A stretch of 64,000 nucleotides of DNA from Varanus komodoensis (taxonomy: Eukaryota; Chordata; Lepidosauria; Squamata; Varanidae), in assembly GCF_004798865.1 (NCBI RefSeq), contig NW_025335568.1:58228473-58292472 (forward strand), in the 5' to 3' direction. The position numbers were made by a program, and so were the translations under genes. The notes beneath the pieces were generated by a model. That model was not told the origin of the DNA. It searched no databases and saw only the letters and a list, made by a program, of their open reading frames with translations. Numbering within the stretch: position 1 is the first letter of the stretch; the number at the start of each line of letters is the position of its first letter. Shown here in pieces: positions 22,645 through 35,812 of the stretch.

Positions 22645-24083
22645 AAATGAAGAAAGGAATAAAAGGGACACAATAGTTGGAGTCTATTACTGACCACCCA
22701 AGTCAAGGAGAAGACAAGGATAAAACTTTTGAAAAGCAAATTGCCCCTGTTTCAATGAGGCATGATGTCGTCATTATCAGGGATGATGTCATCATTATGT
22801 GGGATTACAATTGCCTAGTATCTGTTGGGAGACTAATTCTGCCAAACATGGCCCCTCCAAGAGATTCCTAACATGTTACTGATAACTTCCTCCAAGTAGA
22901 AGAAGGAACAAGAGGAATGGCTATCCTTGACTTGATGCTAAACAACAGGAAACACTTAGTGGACAAGGGGAAAGTTAACATGCCACATGTGAATCCTTGA
23001 TTCTAAAGGAAGCAAAAGCCAAATGTGGCCGAACAAGTACTATGGATTTCAAGAAAGCCAATTTTAATGAACAATGATAAGTAGAGTCCCATGGCAACCA
23101 ACTCTAATGAGAAAAGGAGTCCAAGAAATTGGAATTTTTTTAAAAAAGCAAGTTCTAAAGGTATAATCACAAACAATTCCAACAAGGAAAGAGGGTACAA
23201 AACAACAGAAGAAGCCCTTGGGCTTCACAAAAAGCCTAGAGATGATCTGAAAACAAAAAAAGGACATGTACCGGAAGTGGAAGGAAGGACAGGCTACAAA
23301 TGAAGAATAATGGCAGGTAGCACAGAATTGCAGGGATAGCATCAGGAAGGCTAAGGCTAGGAATGAACTGAGGGATGCAAAAAGCAGCAAATAAAGCCTT
23401 CTTTGGAAATGTCCAAAGTAAAAGACAGAGGAGTCCTGCACTGAGCAAAAAAAGAAGAAAAAAGGAAGAAGTGCTCAATTCCTACTTTGGCCCAGTCTTT
23501 CCCCAAAAGAAGATCGATGAACTTCCTGATGAAAGGGAAGTACAAGCTAAAGGAGCAGCTCAAGATTGATAGGCAAATAGAAACATAGAAAAAAGTGAGT
23601 TAGAAGGGGCTTCCCTTAAAAAAGATGTGGTCAAGCTGGAAAGAGTACAGAAGGGGGAAAACGAGGATGATCAAGGGACTGTAAACAAAGCCCTATGAGG
23701 AGAGATTTAAAGAACTGGGCATGTTTAGCTTTGAGAACAGGAAACTAAGAGGAGATATAATAGCACTCAAGTACTTGAAAGGCTGTCACAAAGAGGAAGG
23801 ACAGAATCTCTTTTCAGTCATCCCAGAGTGCAGGACATGGAATAATGGGTTCAAGTTAGAGGAACCCAACTGAACATCAGGGAGAACTTCCTGACTGTTA
23901 AAGCAGTATGACAGGGGAACCAATTACCTAGGGAGGTTGTGGGTTCTCCCACACTAGAGGCATTCAGGATGCGACTGGACAGCCATCTCGAGGGACAGCG
24001 TAACATGGGAGTCCTGCACTGAGCAGGGAGTTGGACCTGACAGCCCTGTGGCCCCTCCCTTCCAACTCTACTCTTCTATGATC
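22645..24083 (+). mobile_element. CR1 LINE, internally deleted
   Basis: Begins in the endonuclease region (AGTTGGAGTCTATTACTGAC...GACCACCCAAGTCAAGGAG), passes AATTCCTACTTTGGCCCAGT, then jumps to the 3' end with GAGAACTTCCTGACTGTTAA and GTTGGACCTGACAGCCCTGT, ending CTCTTCTATGATC. About 1.4 kb is present against several kb for a full element, so much of the reverse transcriptase is missing. The frame is broken. Confidence 0.8.
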
Positions 24084-24728
24084 ACCTCCCTAGACCAGTC
24101 AGCCGTTCCCTCCCTGCTAGATTTTATAAGCCAGGAGGGTCAAGGATTCCCAACTGAAACTCATTTGAGACTGTGGGTACCTCATTTCCTGTAACTGCTG
24201 TAATATTTGAATCTAAGCCCCAGTGGATGCTAAACATATTCTCCAGGAAGTACCTGGCAAATATAACAGGCCTCAGATGGGTCTCAAACATCCTTGGAGT
24301 CTGTGTATAGTAACCTGCAGACAACTCTAAAGAAATCTACTGGGTGGCACACAGAGATGCTGTTTCTTTCCTGCTCACGGTGCTACTAGATATGCCTGAC
24401 AATAGGCAGATACCAGGGCTCAACTGCATCCACTAGTTTTTCTCCATCTGCCCTCCAGCGATCTCCTGTTTTGTTTCCTCAGTTTCAGTTCTGGGATATA
24501 CTACAGAACCATACAAGCTCTACTGCAGAGAGGGCACTCGGGGTGATTAAATCAACTGCCTGGATCAGCTCTGTATTCCAGAGACCATCCAGGGATTCAT
24601 CAACATAATTATTAATAAGCGCTGTAGTCTTTGAGTCAATGGAGAGGAAAGGAAGCTACAAATCATGCAGGTTAGTTGTCAAATAGCTGATTTTTCTGCA
24701 AATGATCATCGTGAAGTACTCAAAAACT

Positions 24729-24855
24729 TAGGGTGCAACCCTATGCATATTTTAACAGAAGGAAGCCCTGCAACTCCCAGGTGGCTGGCTGGGGAATGCA
24801 CAGAGTTTAAATATATTTTTCTGTCTAAGCACACATTGTATTGTGCCCTTAGCTT
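24729..24855. mobile_element. Short palindromic MITE-like repeat
   Basis: Same family as 17713-17806: left arm GTGCAACCCTATGCATATTT, right arm CACATTGTATTGTGCCC. Imperfect and decayed. Confidence 0.35.
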
Positions 24856-24859
24856 CCAG

Positions 24860-26660
24860 CCAATCAGTCAAGAACTCTTTTTTTTCTCTTAGCCAGTCAC
24901 TGAAACACAGAGCTAGATGGAATTCAGTAGACACATCTTGGTCTGGAAGCAAGATTCACTAGATTCAAATGCCTTCTGGTAGATGGGCTTACCTACTTTC
25001 TCCCTGAAAATCTCCCCAAAGATCTCATGATCTCCCTAGGAATCTTCTGCTGGTACTTTGCCATTTCTACAGAAAGGTTCCTGTCATTAACCTAAAAGCT
25101 GTGCAAATGTATTGCCTTGGTATTTATTCCATTTCTGTTCTGCTCATTAGCGAAAGCTCTCTTACTCTCACCAAAGAAAGAAAAACCGTTACTTCTCTTT
25201 ACTGTATCCTTTTACAAGCCTCTTACATTTCCTCCTTGACTGTTCTTCTCTATATGTCAAATATAGCTAATTTCCCCATCATGTGCCATCAGAAACCTTA
25301 CAGAATATTATTGCCCCTGCAGCCCTGGATCTTTCTTGGTTTGCCTACTTTTCCAGTTTATCTGCTCACATAGATATGACACATTAAAGTCATTGTGAAG
25401 GAAACAATGACCAAAGGTCACTGAAGTGTCCGTCAGTTCTATTTGCCTCAAAGAACTTGCCCCCCATCACTTCACTAAATGTTTGACTGAAGGACCATCT
25501 AGCAGGTGGTTTATCAGGAGCACTGTTGTCCCAAGTTGTGTGTACGATTTTTTTAAAAAACCTAATGCATAACATATAATCAACATGGAGCAATAAGAGG
25601 AAAAGGCTCTCTTGCAGAAGAATTCGATAATGCCTCATTCAATTCAAGCATGTGTAAGATCCCTGTCATATGCCATACTGACCAATATTAATATCCTCAC
25701 AGAAGCCAGAAGCATCTGGCTATGTTCCTTTGGACAGAATCTCAAATAAAACACATAAGACCATCACTCTTTTTCACTCTTCCTCCAGTACGGCTGTTTT
25801 TTATTAAAAATGTCAAATTGTGCAACTTTGCAAGCAGAGAAATTCCAGGCAAGGTGGGTACCAAGAACTGTTGGCCTCATAAGTCACCCAAGAGGAAGAC
25901 TTTTCAACTCAGATGACTGAAAAATGTCAGGGGAGATAGAAAGGCAGCCCTCTTATGACTTCATGGGGCATGGCTGTTATACAAATTTCATTTAACCTGT
26001 TCTGTGTTTTTGCAGATCATCAGGAGTGTTTCGTTCTGCTGTCTGCTCAGAATTGACTTTTCTTTTTTCCCCTTTGGAAAAATAGAAAAGAAATCCACTG
26101 CAATATCCAGAACACTTGCTGACATATCACGTTTTTGCATATTTTTCTTAACTGAGCATTCAGTCAGAGAGTGAGACACACAAACAATGCATGCTACACA
26201 GCAGAAGCTGAAAAGAGATTAGAGATGTTGTGTTGTGTGGGGCACTCTTTTTAAATGGGGCATAAATTAGTGTGTGTTTTTTAGCAATTTTCAAACAGCT
26301 AATTTTGTGTACAATCCTGAAGAGACAAAAATGGTCTGCAAATGCATGAAGTATATGCCTCTCATAAGCCCACTGTAGTCAACTCACAGAAATCTGAAAT
26401 AATTTGAATACATGTTGGATTCCTCTGGTATCGATACGTATACCTTAATTACTGGATTCTGAGAAGTTCTTGGGCAAATCCAAGAACTCAGGAATCAAAA
26501 TGGATTCTAGAAGGGCAAGTTCACAGAAGATGGCTCACAGAAGTCATCCAGATTAAAAACTCAAAGTCTTTTTCCAGAGTTAAACAATGAAGTTCACCTC
26601 TAGCATATTAGGTGACGTAGGGGTTTGGCCTAATCCTCCTATAAAACACTTTAAAAGGTT
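24860..26660. other. Intron sequence, nothing recognised
   Basis: AT-rich unique-looking intron. No exon, repeat family or RNA gene identified. Confidence 0.5.
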
Positions 26661-26664
26661 GCAA

Positions 26665-27125
26665 ATACAGATTCTGATTCAGAACTGGAAGAGGTACAAA
26701 AAACCTCAACTGGAATGCCAAGGCCGAGGGACTCAGATTATCTAGACAGTTGCTGAGAATCAAGCAATTCTTTGGGAGAGTCTAATTAGCATGTTGATGT
26801 AGGAGGGGTAAAGCCAACATTATTAATCCAAATATCTGATGTCAGAGCTGACCTTTTGAAAAGCATAAGATGCTCCAGGCAATTTGAGGCTTCAACTGTA
26901 GGGTCCACCTTGATGGTGAAACTAGCTCTTTTCAGTTTGGAGGTATTCCGTTCAGAATCAGCTTCTCATCATTAAGCTGTATTTGCTTAATGGCCAGTAT
27001 TCTAACTTGGTTTCTTTCTTTTGTGATTGACTTCTGCAACACTCTTCTTTCATTATTACAAAGCCAACCTAACTGGCTAGCTTTAACACAATAAAGCCTT
27101 TTAATTAGAAAGCCTTTGTTCTAGT
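26665..27125 (+). repeat. Unidentified dispersed repeat, copy 2
   Basis: Same block order as 6377-6815: CAGATTCTGATTCAGAACTG, then ACTGGAATGC, and at the end ATTACAAAGCCAACCTAACT and CAATAAAGCCTTTTAATTAG AAAGCCTTTG. Same strand as copy 1. The middle is diverged. Candidate solo LTR or other retroelement end; family unknown. Confidence 0.4.
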
Positions 27126-30065
27126 CTGCCCTTTCCAGTTTAAGATTACAATAATAAACGAGCCATTTAGGAAACTGCCATCTGGACACAACCAGGACAA
27201 TCAATCAATCATCCTGAGTTTTTCATCCTAAACCTCAGAATACAGCAATCTATCCAATAATAGATAGATTTTGGAGTAATGACGCTGCCAGACATTATCC
27301 AAGTACAGCTCAGAAACTGAACTGGCATGTTCATGCTCATCTTGATATGAGACAAAGTTATGATCCCCGAAAGTTCCTTTCCAGTTTACATTTTATTCCA
27401 ATCTGGACTGCAACAAAAGTCTTAGATCCCATCATTCCAGTCTCCCAACCTACTTTCTCCAAGCTCTTTTCCTTACAGTACTTACTTTTCTTCATATAAT
27501 GCCTGGCACACCCCTGAGGCTGCATGCAATGTGCAAAAAGTGCTAGGAATTTTCATTTTTCTGGTGCTACTAAACTGTGACAGTAAAAATAACATTCTCA
27601 ATTTGTGCTTGGCATGTTGCCATAGCAACATGCTGAGCATCAGAGAGGAAAAAGAGACAATGCACTAGAGTGGCGACAAAGGTAAGTTTGTACGGATAAA
27701 GGGAGAAATTCAGGAGTGAGGGATGTTGGCCTTAGGGGGGAGTGAATGTGAACAGACACCACTGCACATCTATCAACACCTGAGGCACAGCATGCTCTTC
27801 AACAGACTTTAACTAGGGTTCCAAAATATATGCCTTTGGAGGAATAGTTTGTAGAATTGTTCTGAGAACATTTTGCACACAAGAAAGTGTGGAATAGATG
27901 ATGGATTGTGAAGCTGAAACCAAAGGCAAAGAGAGGTGAAAGGGGAAATTGTGATTTGAAGAAGCAGGCAAAGGAAAAATAAGAGGGCAAGAATGGTTTT
28001 GTGAGAAAAACCACAGTGCTTATAGTCAGGAGAAATTTTTAGGCTATGTAGGAGGGAGGAATAGGAGTACCAGAATAGCTAAAGCAAGTGGACAAAATAG
28101 GCAGAAGATGCGAAAGCAGATGCCCAAAGAAACAGTAAGTAAAGATATAATAAAATGGAGGCAACACTTCCTTCTAGCAAACAATTACATCCGCTGCCTT
28201 CAGATGACAGGTGTCTCTCACTTTTTATGCTGTGACTGCCAGACAGGATGTTACACAGAGAAAAAAAAATCTACAGGCTGTTTATGGTGAGTTCATTTCA
28301 TTATGAAGGGATTGAAGCCCTCTAGGTTGAGCAAAAGCAAACAAAAATTTAGCTGCAGTGCATATCCTAATGCAAAATAATTCCTGTGTATCACAGGCAA
28401 CTGTCTTGTAATAAGCTGCAGGGTACTTTCTGATTTTTTCCAACAATTTGAAACTGATGCACATTATAGCATAAACATTAGGCTGCTAACTTGGGGGTGG
28501 GGTGGGAGAGTGCTCATACACTAAAGGCCCACAATCAGATTCTGTCTTTTCTTACATTTTGGTCTGATTTTTAATCACACCTTAATTTTAAGGATTGTAA
28601 GTAAGTCTGCATCCTGAATGCAATGACCATGTTTGTGCATACTGATAAACTAGGATTCCTGGCTTATCACATTTTATTGTGAATGAACAGCAGCATAGTG
28701 GTAAAAGCAGCCTGTTGGTTTTCACTTTGCTGCCCCTTCACATAAGCATGTTACATAAGCTAAGAAAGGAGAGATTATTGTGATATCCCTGGATTCCAGA
28801 GGTTGTTGCTGGCTTACAAATCCTGACTTTTTTGGAAGCAACAAAACAGTTCTGATGTCCTGATAAGCTATACATTTCTGGTTAATGCTACCTCCTTGCA
28901 CAAAGGGAGCAGTGAAGCTGGAGTGAACAGGCTACATTCACCAGCTTGTTACTTACTTATAACAAACCAGGATAAGCCAAACGTCCTGGTTTACTGCTAT
29001 AACACAGTCTGTTTGACTTCTGACTAAGCACACTAGGAACAGTATTATTAATGGCAAGCTTGTGTTTCCTGCTTGCTCATGCTGTAAACATAACTAATTC
29101 AGAAATTTTAGCACTAAGGAGAGGTACATTATGAACATGTCTGTAGATATGCAGAGATACTACACATATAAACTGACTTCATTCTTCCAACAATTACTCA
29201 GAAAATTTACTGTATGAGCAAAGATGTCTATAGCAGATTTAATAGTGCGCTAGAGGGGATTTGAAGGTCACCTAAATCACTGGCAACTGTCCATTTCCAT
29301 TTCAATTCATAATGCTGCTCTGGATGAATGCATGGATGAAATGTCCCTCTTTCTGATGAGCTGCAAAAGCTTGAACAATTAATGCAGAGATCCCAACTTG
29401 CCCAGTATCTGAATACTCTTCATTTCCTAGCATAGATCCAGAGAAAGGGCAGCTAGCCACCAATTACATAGGGAGCTAACAGGATTCCCAGAATTTGCCT
29501 TCAACTCTACTGGAATATGTTCACGTAACAGTTGAGAAGGCAAACTTGCCCACAAAGCAGCAAGTTAATTAATGGGAAACCTGAACTCACATCAGAGTGC
29601 CATCATGTGGTTATGAGACTATTTCACAAAAATAGAGATGCCACCAACAACCAGATCATACCGCGGATGTTGATTTGTGAAGTTTCCTCAGCCGCTTTGC
29701 AGCCCACCTCCCCTGAAGGCTGTTCTACTCTGCATTGATATTGGGCTCTCTAGAAACTAGTCCCATCTCCCATGGCTTCACACGGGTGAAATGTAGTGTA
29801 ATCAGGGACAGCATTAAATTCCTCGCATATTAAAAATATGCAGGCAATTTCTTTAAGATAGTCTCTGTCTCTTGGCCTCCTCTCCTATACTGTTCTGCCA
29901 CTTTTTAAAGGTGCTTGCTCAGTTGGCAAATAAAAATCATAGGTATTACAAAAAGGGAAAGTGGGAAAAGTTTGGCAGTTGTGAAATCAAGAATTTGAGG
30001 ATATATATTTTTCTGAATAACCACTGAAGCCACAATGAAGGGAAATCTGGTCAACAGACAATTGT
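27126..30065. other. Intron sequence, nothing recognised
   Basis: Nearly 3 kb of AT-rich intron with short ORFs only. I see no clear repeat or exon. Confidence 0.5.
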
Positions 30066-30069
30066 CTTA

Positions 30070-30190
30070 ATTATTAAAAAAATTTCTATACCACTCTTCA
30101 TCGAAGTAGATACCTACACAGTTTACAATAATTAAAAATACAAAATTGAAATATAACATGTATATGTATAATCACGTATCTGGTGCCAGA
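30070..30190 (-). mobile_element. L2-like LINE 3' tail fragment
   Basis: TTTCTATACCACTCTTCATC...CAGTTTACAATAATTAAAAA is the reverse complement of an L2-type 3' end (TTGTAAACTG...GGTATAGAAAT). Confidence 0.45.
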
Positions 30191-31520
30191 GGAAGACCCT
30201 TCATTCAATCTATGTTAAAATATTTATGAACTTGGAAGGTTCCTATGAAACCAGTCTACTTCATGCTATTAGCAGTAAGTAAGCTATGAGAAAAATTGAT
30301 CAGAATAATAAATTGAAGTTGCTGGAAGTTTCTTTCACCACATTTACAATGAGCAGAATTCAAATCTCAAACTGCATGCCTGGGCATGCATACTCAGGCA
30401 GGCCAAAATCTTGCATCCTCTCAGTTTTAGCTTCCTTTGTCTCCCAGCATAGTGAAGATTGAAGAATAGCACTTTTTCTCCCTGTCAAAATATGCAAACA
30501 GCCCCTTCTTCCCCCACATCCCCATACATTTTCCTTCATCTACCTTGCAAGAGTCAGTTTTGTTGTTTCACAGCACATTAAGGACAGCTGGCTTAATTCT
30601 TTCCAGAGCTCTCTGATTCTTTAAACATAAAATCAGAGAACACTAGGCAACTGCAGCCGTGGCTTAATTCATGGAACTCTTTTTTGGTAAAATAAGCATT
30701 GGGGAAATAGTAAGAAAAGCATAATTGGGACAAAAAAAAACCAGAAACATAGGCAGGCATATTTAGCAGTCCAATGAAAAAGTACAGCACCTTAGTTTAT
30801 ATCAGGGAGTTAAGTGAGAGTCGTTTACAAAGCTGATGTTTCTAATGTCTAATAAAGTTTTTCTTATCATGCTTAGCATTTATTTAGCACTTTGGGGACT
30901 CTAAAGTGTTTCACATTTAGTAATTGCTCATTTTCTTTAGTTACCAAATGGATGTTTTCTGTTGTAGGAAGTCCCTCTAACTTTTTACAGCTTTATAGCC
31001 TGAACACTCTGAATCACAGTGATATTTGGCAAAACTCCAACACAGAAAAGAAACTGATATTTCCCTTACAGGTATTTCTACCAACTCAGTGGTCTAACTA
31101 AAGTTATTTTGTGAAGTGTCTCCCCAAGCTCAAAGAGGTCTTCCATGTCATGACACCACCCAGTGAGTCAGACAGGGATCTCCCACAGGAGGAGAAACCA
31201 TCTCTGGGCCCTATCTTTGGTCCATGCAAGGACCTGTTTTGTCTTGTCGAATGAGCCCACACATCTGGGGAGGAGCAAGCAGGCTTGTAGGGAAACAGTG
31301 TCTCTGGACTCAGATCTCAGAGCCAGCAACTTCCCTGCCCACAAACAAACTGCTGGCACAGGCCTCTGAAAATCTGTAACAGGGGCCATAATCACTCAAA
31401 CACCACCTCTCAGCAAATAGCATTAAAGTGTGCCCCGGAGTACAAATATGCTAGGACTGCATAGTATTAAGGAGGTGAAAACAGCTTTTCAATCAACTCT
31501 ATCACTTAGCTAAAGCTGAA

Positions 31521-31625
31521 AGGGGTTATTTAGGCCATCATGTGCAACCCCCTGGTCAGTAAAGGAATCTCATTTAAAGCATCCAACAGATGCTTTCAAG
31601 CCATTTCTCCTAACCTGACTCACCC
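31521..31625 (-). mobile_element. CR1 LINE 3' fragment
   Basis: GGCCATCATGTGCAACCCCC and AAAGCATCCAACAGATGCTT follow the reverse-complement CR1 3' end order. Short and diverged. It lies about 300 bases downstream of the 31932 donor. Confidence 0.45.
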
Positions 31626-31931
31626 TAAAGGAATGAACCACTGAAACTGAACAACTATGCTCCAAGACTTATTTGCACCAAAAAGGGTTCATGTGGCCCC
31701 ACTTCTGATGGAGGTGCTAATTTACTCTCCTTGATTTGGTGCCAAAATTATAATATTGGTAATGTACCTCTGCAATCTGGTGTAAAAGGGTGAGAAATAG
31801 ATTTATATTCTGTATAATAGTTTTGGAGGGCCTGTTGTCTAGATGAGATGACCTCATTTAATTAAATACACACCACAGTGATGAGCACAGCAGCAAAATT
31901 TGAGGAGCAGTACTTCTTTTGCATGTCTTAC

Positions 31932-32490
31932 CTGTCTCTCAGGACCAGTAGGTTCAGATTCTCGTCTCCGCTGTCGGATGGCTGGTGCTGAATATAAGGG
32001 GGACTGTGTGGGACTTCCTGGTTGCTGTTCATGTTTGCTGTCAGAAACTGTCTGACAATGCCCTTCTTGTCTGTGGGAACTATCCTCCTCAGCCACAGGC
32101 TGCATACCCCGGGTTCTCCCATCGTGAATTTTCGGCCTGACTGCTGCTTCCGCCCCCAATCTCCTCCTCTCCTCACCCTCTTCAATGGGCCTCAGTTCCT
32201 CAGGTTCTTCATCTGTTGTTCCAGATGTGCTTGGCTCAGCACCAGGGTGGAAGTCCTTCAGCTCTGTTTCTTTATCAATTATAACCCACTCTTTGCTGTC
32301 AAAGTCCTCCTCCTCAGCCAGGGGCACTGATCGGAAAGCGTTGCTGAGAGCTTCATGCTCCACAGAAGCAGACACATCCATCCTGCCGCTTGCCTGTCTG
32401 TCTGCCTGGCCAGTGTCGATGGACAGCATCTGCGCCGGCTGGGAAGAACACACGAGCCGTGAAGGAGAACAAGGCAAATCCACCCGGGAC
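31932..32490 (-). CDS. TTBK1: TTBK1 large exon: acidic linker with [11 protein letters not shown] motif
   Basis: One base plus 186 codons. The acceptor CATTTTCAG precedes 32490 and the donor GTAAGA occupies 31931-31926, phase 0. In order: [74 protein letters not shown], a [14 protein letters not shown] acidic stretch, then a divergent Gln/Ser/His-rich part and [13 protein letters not shown]. The DSKEWVI(I/V)DKE motif is also in TTBK2 (DSKEWVIVDKEQDLQDF), so it is an ancient conserved element outside the kinase. The segment between GAEAAVRP and PGSPTQSPL differs strongly from human. Translation past the donor ends within 30 codons, so retention of the intron would truncate the protein. Confidence 0.97.
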
Positions 32491-33575
32491 CTGAAAATGA
32501 CACGAAAAACCTGAAGGAACAACCCAAAACTGAAAACTGAAAGCCCGCCTAAATGTAACATTGTTAGTCCTTCTCATGTGACAAAGACAGCAAAAGATAG
32601 ATGTTCTCTAAAATCTGAGCTGACAAATCTTTTGAGCACATCTACCAGGAAGCGAGATCTGCTATTAAATAAGTCTTAGATTATATTATAAACTGAAGAT
32701 CTACATTTTAATTATATTCCAAGTGGTCATATGAAGGGATAGGAGAACCAGGAATTCTCTAGCTTGCTGAAATTCTCCAAATTTGACTTCAGAGTTCAGT
32801 TTGGTTTGCTCCCATTCTCATTTGCAACCTGTCTTTTTCAGTTTGCTCAAACAAGAAAGGTATAAAATTCAAACACTAAAAGTGAGCATTTCTGTGTGCA
32901 TTTTTTTCAAAAGTCTGCTTTTCATCCATTCATTTAAAGGTGAAATGCACATTTTTAAAAAGCACACACCAAAATGTGCATCCTTTAAAATGTGCCTTTT
33001 CCAATGAAAACTTTGGGATTTTGCAAACATTTCTGGAAAACATGCATTCCTGTTCAGGCCAATTTTGAGTCATTTGCAAACTGAAAAAAATTCTTGGACA
33101 CACCTAGGCATACATTCCTCTTCTTATGAAATATTTGTTCTATGTGCTCAGTACTGAGCATCAGAAGGGTGATCAAATCCATTTATTCACAATGGATATT
33201 ATGGCAGTTCCTAGAAAAATAATTTTAAGTAATCACTTTCATTCCTGAGTTGAACCTTGCTCCAGGCCTGATAGCATTTTAGCAACTAGCACCCAAACTA
33301 TTTCCACTGTCCTATTGTCTCAAGGTGCTTTCCAAGCAAGGGAAACTGGTGACTAGTGGCTGAATGAAGGTCTTAAGCTTAGCAGGCACTTATCTGAGCT
33401 TAGCCCTAGAACCTACTTTTTAATCTTTAGCACTGTCCTGAAATGTGTGTGGTTCAATAATGTTTCTGCTTGATTAGCAAGTACTCACACTAAAATTTAA
33501 CTTTCTTCAGAGAGCTGAGAGCTCCTATTACAAAACACAAGATTTTTAGTTTTGGCAGTTCTTAAAGAACTTAAG

Positions 33576-35032
33576 ACTCATTTCACATGCTAGCAAAATT
33601 ATGCTCAGAATCCTACAAGGTAGGCTCCAGCAGTATGTGGACCGAGAACTACCAGAAGTACAGGCAGGATGTCAAAGAGGGAGAGGAACTAGAGATCAAA
33701 TTGCCAATATACGCTGGATCATGGAGAAAGCTAGGGAGTTCCAGAAATACATCTACTTCTGCTTTATTGACTATGCTAAAGCCTTTGATTGTGTGGATCA
33801 CAACAAATTGTGGCAAGTTCTTAAAGAGATGGGAGTACCTGACCATCTTATTTGTCTCTTAAGAAACCTATATGTGGGCCAAGAAGCAAAAGTGAGAACT
33901 GGGCATGGAACCACTGATTATTTCAAAATTGAGAAAGGAGTTTGGCAAGGCTGTAGACTATCACCCTGCCTATTTAACTTATATGCAGAGCACATCATGA
34001 GAAAGGCCGAGCTAGATGAATCACCAGTTGGAATTAAGATTGCTGGGAGAAATATCAACAACCTCAGATATGCAGATGATACCACTCTCATGGCAGAAAG
34101 TGAAGAGGAACTGAAGAGCCTCTTGATGCAGGTGAAGGAGGAGAGCGCAAAAGTTGGCTTGAAACTCAACATTAAGAAAACTAAGATCATGGCATCCGGT
34201 CCTCTCACTTCCTGGCAAATAGATGGGGAAGAAATGGAGGTAGTAACAGATTTTATTTTCCTGGGCTCCAACATCACTGCAGACGGGGACTGCAGCCAAG
34301 AAATTAAAAGATGCTTGCTCCTTGGTAGGAAAGCTATGGCAAATCTAGACAGCATACTAAAAAGCAGAGACATCATCCTGCCAACAAAAGTGTGTATAGT
34401 CAAGGCTATGGTTTTCCCAGTTGCAATGTATGGCTGTGAAAGTTGGACCATAAGGAAGGCTGAGCACCAANNNNNNNNNNNNNNNNNNNNNNNNNNNNNN
34501 NNNNNNNNNNNNNNNNNNNNNNNNNNNNNNNNNNNNNNNNNNNNNNNNNNNNNNNNNNNNNNNNNNNNNNAAAAAAGTGTGTATAGTCAAGGCTATGGTT
34601 TTCCCAGTTGCAATGTATGGCTGTGAAAGTTGGACCATAAGGAAGGCTGAGCACCAAAGAATTGAGGCCTTTGAATTGTGGTGCTGGCGGAGACTCCTGC
34701 GAGTCCCTTGGACAGCAAGGCGATCAAACCGGTCAGTCCTAGAGGAGATCAACCCTGACTGCTCTTTAGAAGGCCAGATCCTGGAGATGAAACTCAAATA
34801 CTTTGGCCACCTAATGAGAAGGAAGGACTCCCTGGAGAAGACCCTGATGCTGGGAACAATAGATGGCAAAAGAAGAAGGGGACGGCAGAGAATGAGGTGG
34901 CTAGATGGAGTCACTGAAGCAGTTGGTGTGAGCTTGGGTGGACTCTGGGGGATGGTGGAGGACAGGAAGGCCTGGAGGAATGTTGTCACGATGGGTCGGA
35001 CACGACTTCACGACTAACAACAACAACAACAA
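33576..35032 (+). mobile_element. RTE-BovB LINE, 5'-truncated, young
   Basis: The reverse-transcriptase frame is open from 33601 to a TGA-type end after TMGRTRLHD near 35017, apart from the N gap. It includes FCFIDYAKAFDCVDHNKLW, GVWQGCRLSPCLFNLY, the catalytic LRYADDTTLMAESEEEL, VAMYGCESWTIRKAEHQ and FELWCWRRLLRVPWTARRSN, the classic BovB order. The apurinic endonuclease half is missing. The tail is (AAC)n. It is flanked by a perfect 12-bp target duplication, AAAGAACTTAAG, at 33564-33575 and 35033-35044. The insertion lies in TTBK1 intron on the opposite strand to the gene. Confidence 0.95.
34471..34570. other. Assembly gap (100 N)
   Basis: Exactly 100 Ns. The 85 bases before it (34386-34470) and 85 bases almost directly after it (34573-34657) are identical, so this looks like an unmerged overlap of contig ends rather than missing sequence. 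Confidence 0.95.
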
Positions 35033-35504
35033 AAAGAACTTAAGTACTTAAAGATCTGCCAAACATTGAAAGCATGTTTAGATTAATGCTTCGTACCAAA
35101 CAGTATATGCAACTGGACTTTTCAAACATGTGGTGGTCCAGACTGAATTCATATAGCCATGACTGTTTCCTGCCGTTGATTCCTGTAGCCTCATCCTGCT
35201 TGCCTCCTACCACCTTCTTGTCAATTGTGTTGAAGGAACAGTTCCTTACTTATCTCTTTTATGGTGGAACTACACATGATCACAAATCCAGAGCTGCCAC
35301 ATTCATCCATTCATTCATCATATTCTGCTATATTGATTGGCCTGAGGGACCTCTAGTGAGAAATCCATAGAAATTATGGCATTAGAATGAGATGAGGGAT
35401 TTGTACATTGTGGAGGAGAAGTGTCCACATTGGACATTTTTTTCATCAAGAGCCCTGGTTTTATGATCACATGTAGCCCTACTTTTTTCCTTCAGTTATT
35501 CCAG

Positions 35505-35755
35505 GCTGACATTTTCCAAGGCTCCTGACAAAAGTGACCCACCTGCCACAAGAGATGAGCAGGATGACAACTCAGAAAAGGGCATTCTCAGCTGTGGTGG
35601 CTCACTTATGGAATTCCCTTTCAAGGAACATTTGCCTGGCACCAACATTAGGTGGCAGGCAAAGACCTTCTGAATGTTCTTAGACCTTTTAACCCAGTGA
35701 GATATTGTATGTTGCACGTTTTTTATTCAGCTTTTTTTTACTGATCAATGCTTTA
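35505..35755 (+). mobile_element. L2-like LINE 3' fragment
   Basis: Reads RAFSAVVAHLWNSLSRNICL AP in one frame, matching RAFSAVAPSLWNVLPREVCLAP of the copy at 38.1 kb, then a short 3' UTR. Confidence 0.65.
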
Positions 35756-35771
35756 GTATATATTTATTGCC

Positions 35772-35812
<41 letters not shown>

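Noticed and set aside
23064-23441. 125-residue minus-strand ORF rich in Phe and Leu
   Set aside because: It is antisense to a CR1 element; A-rich sense sequence produces Phe/Leu-rich antisense frames.
33918-34451. 177-residue minus-strand ORF
   Set aside because: Antisense of the BovB reverse transcriptase.
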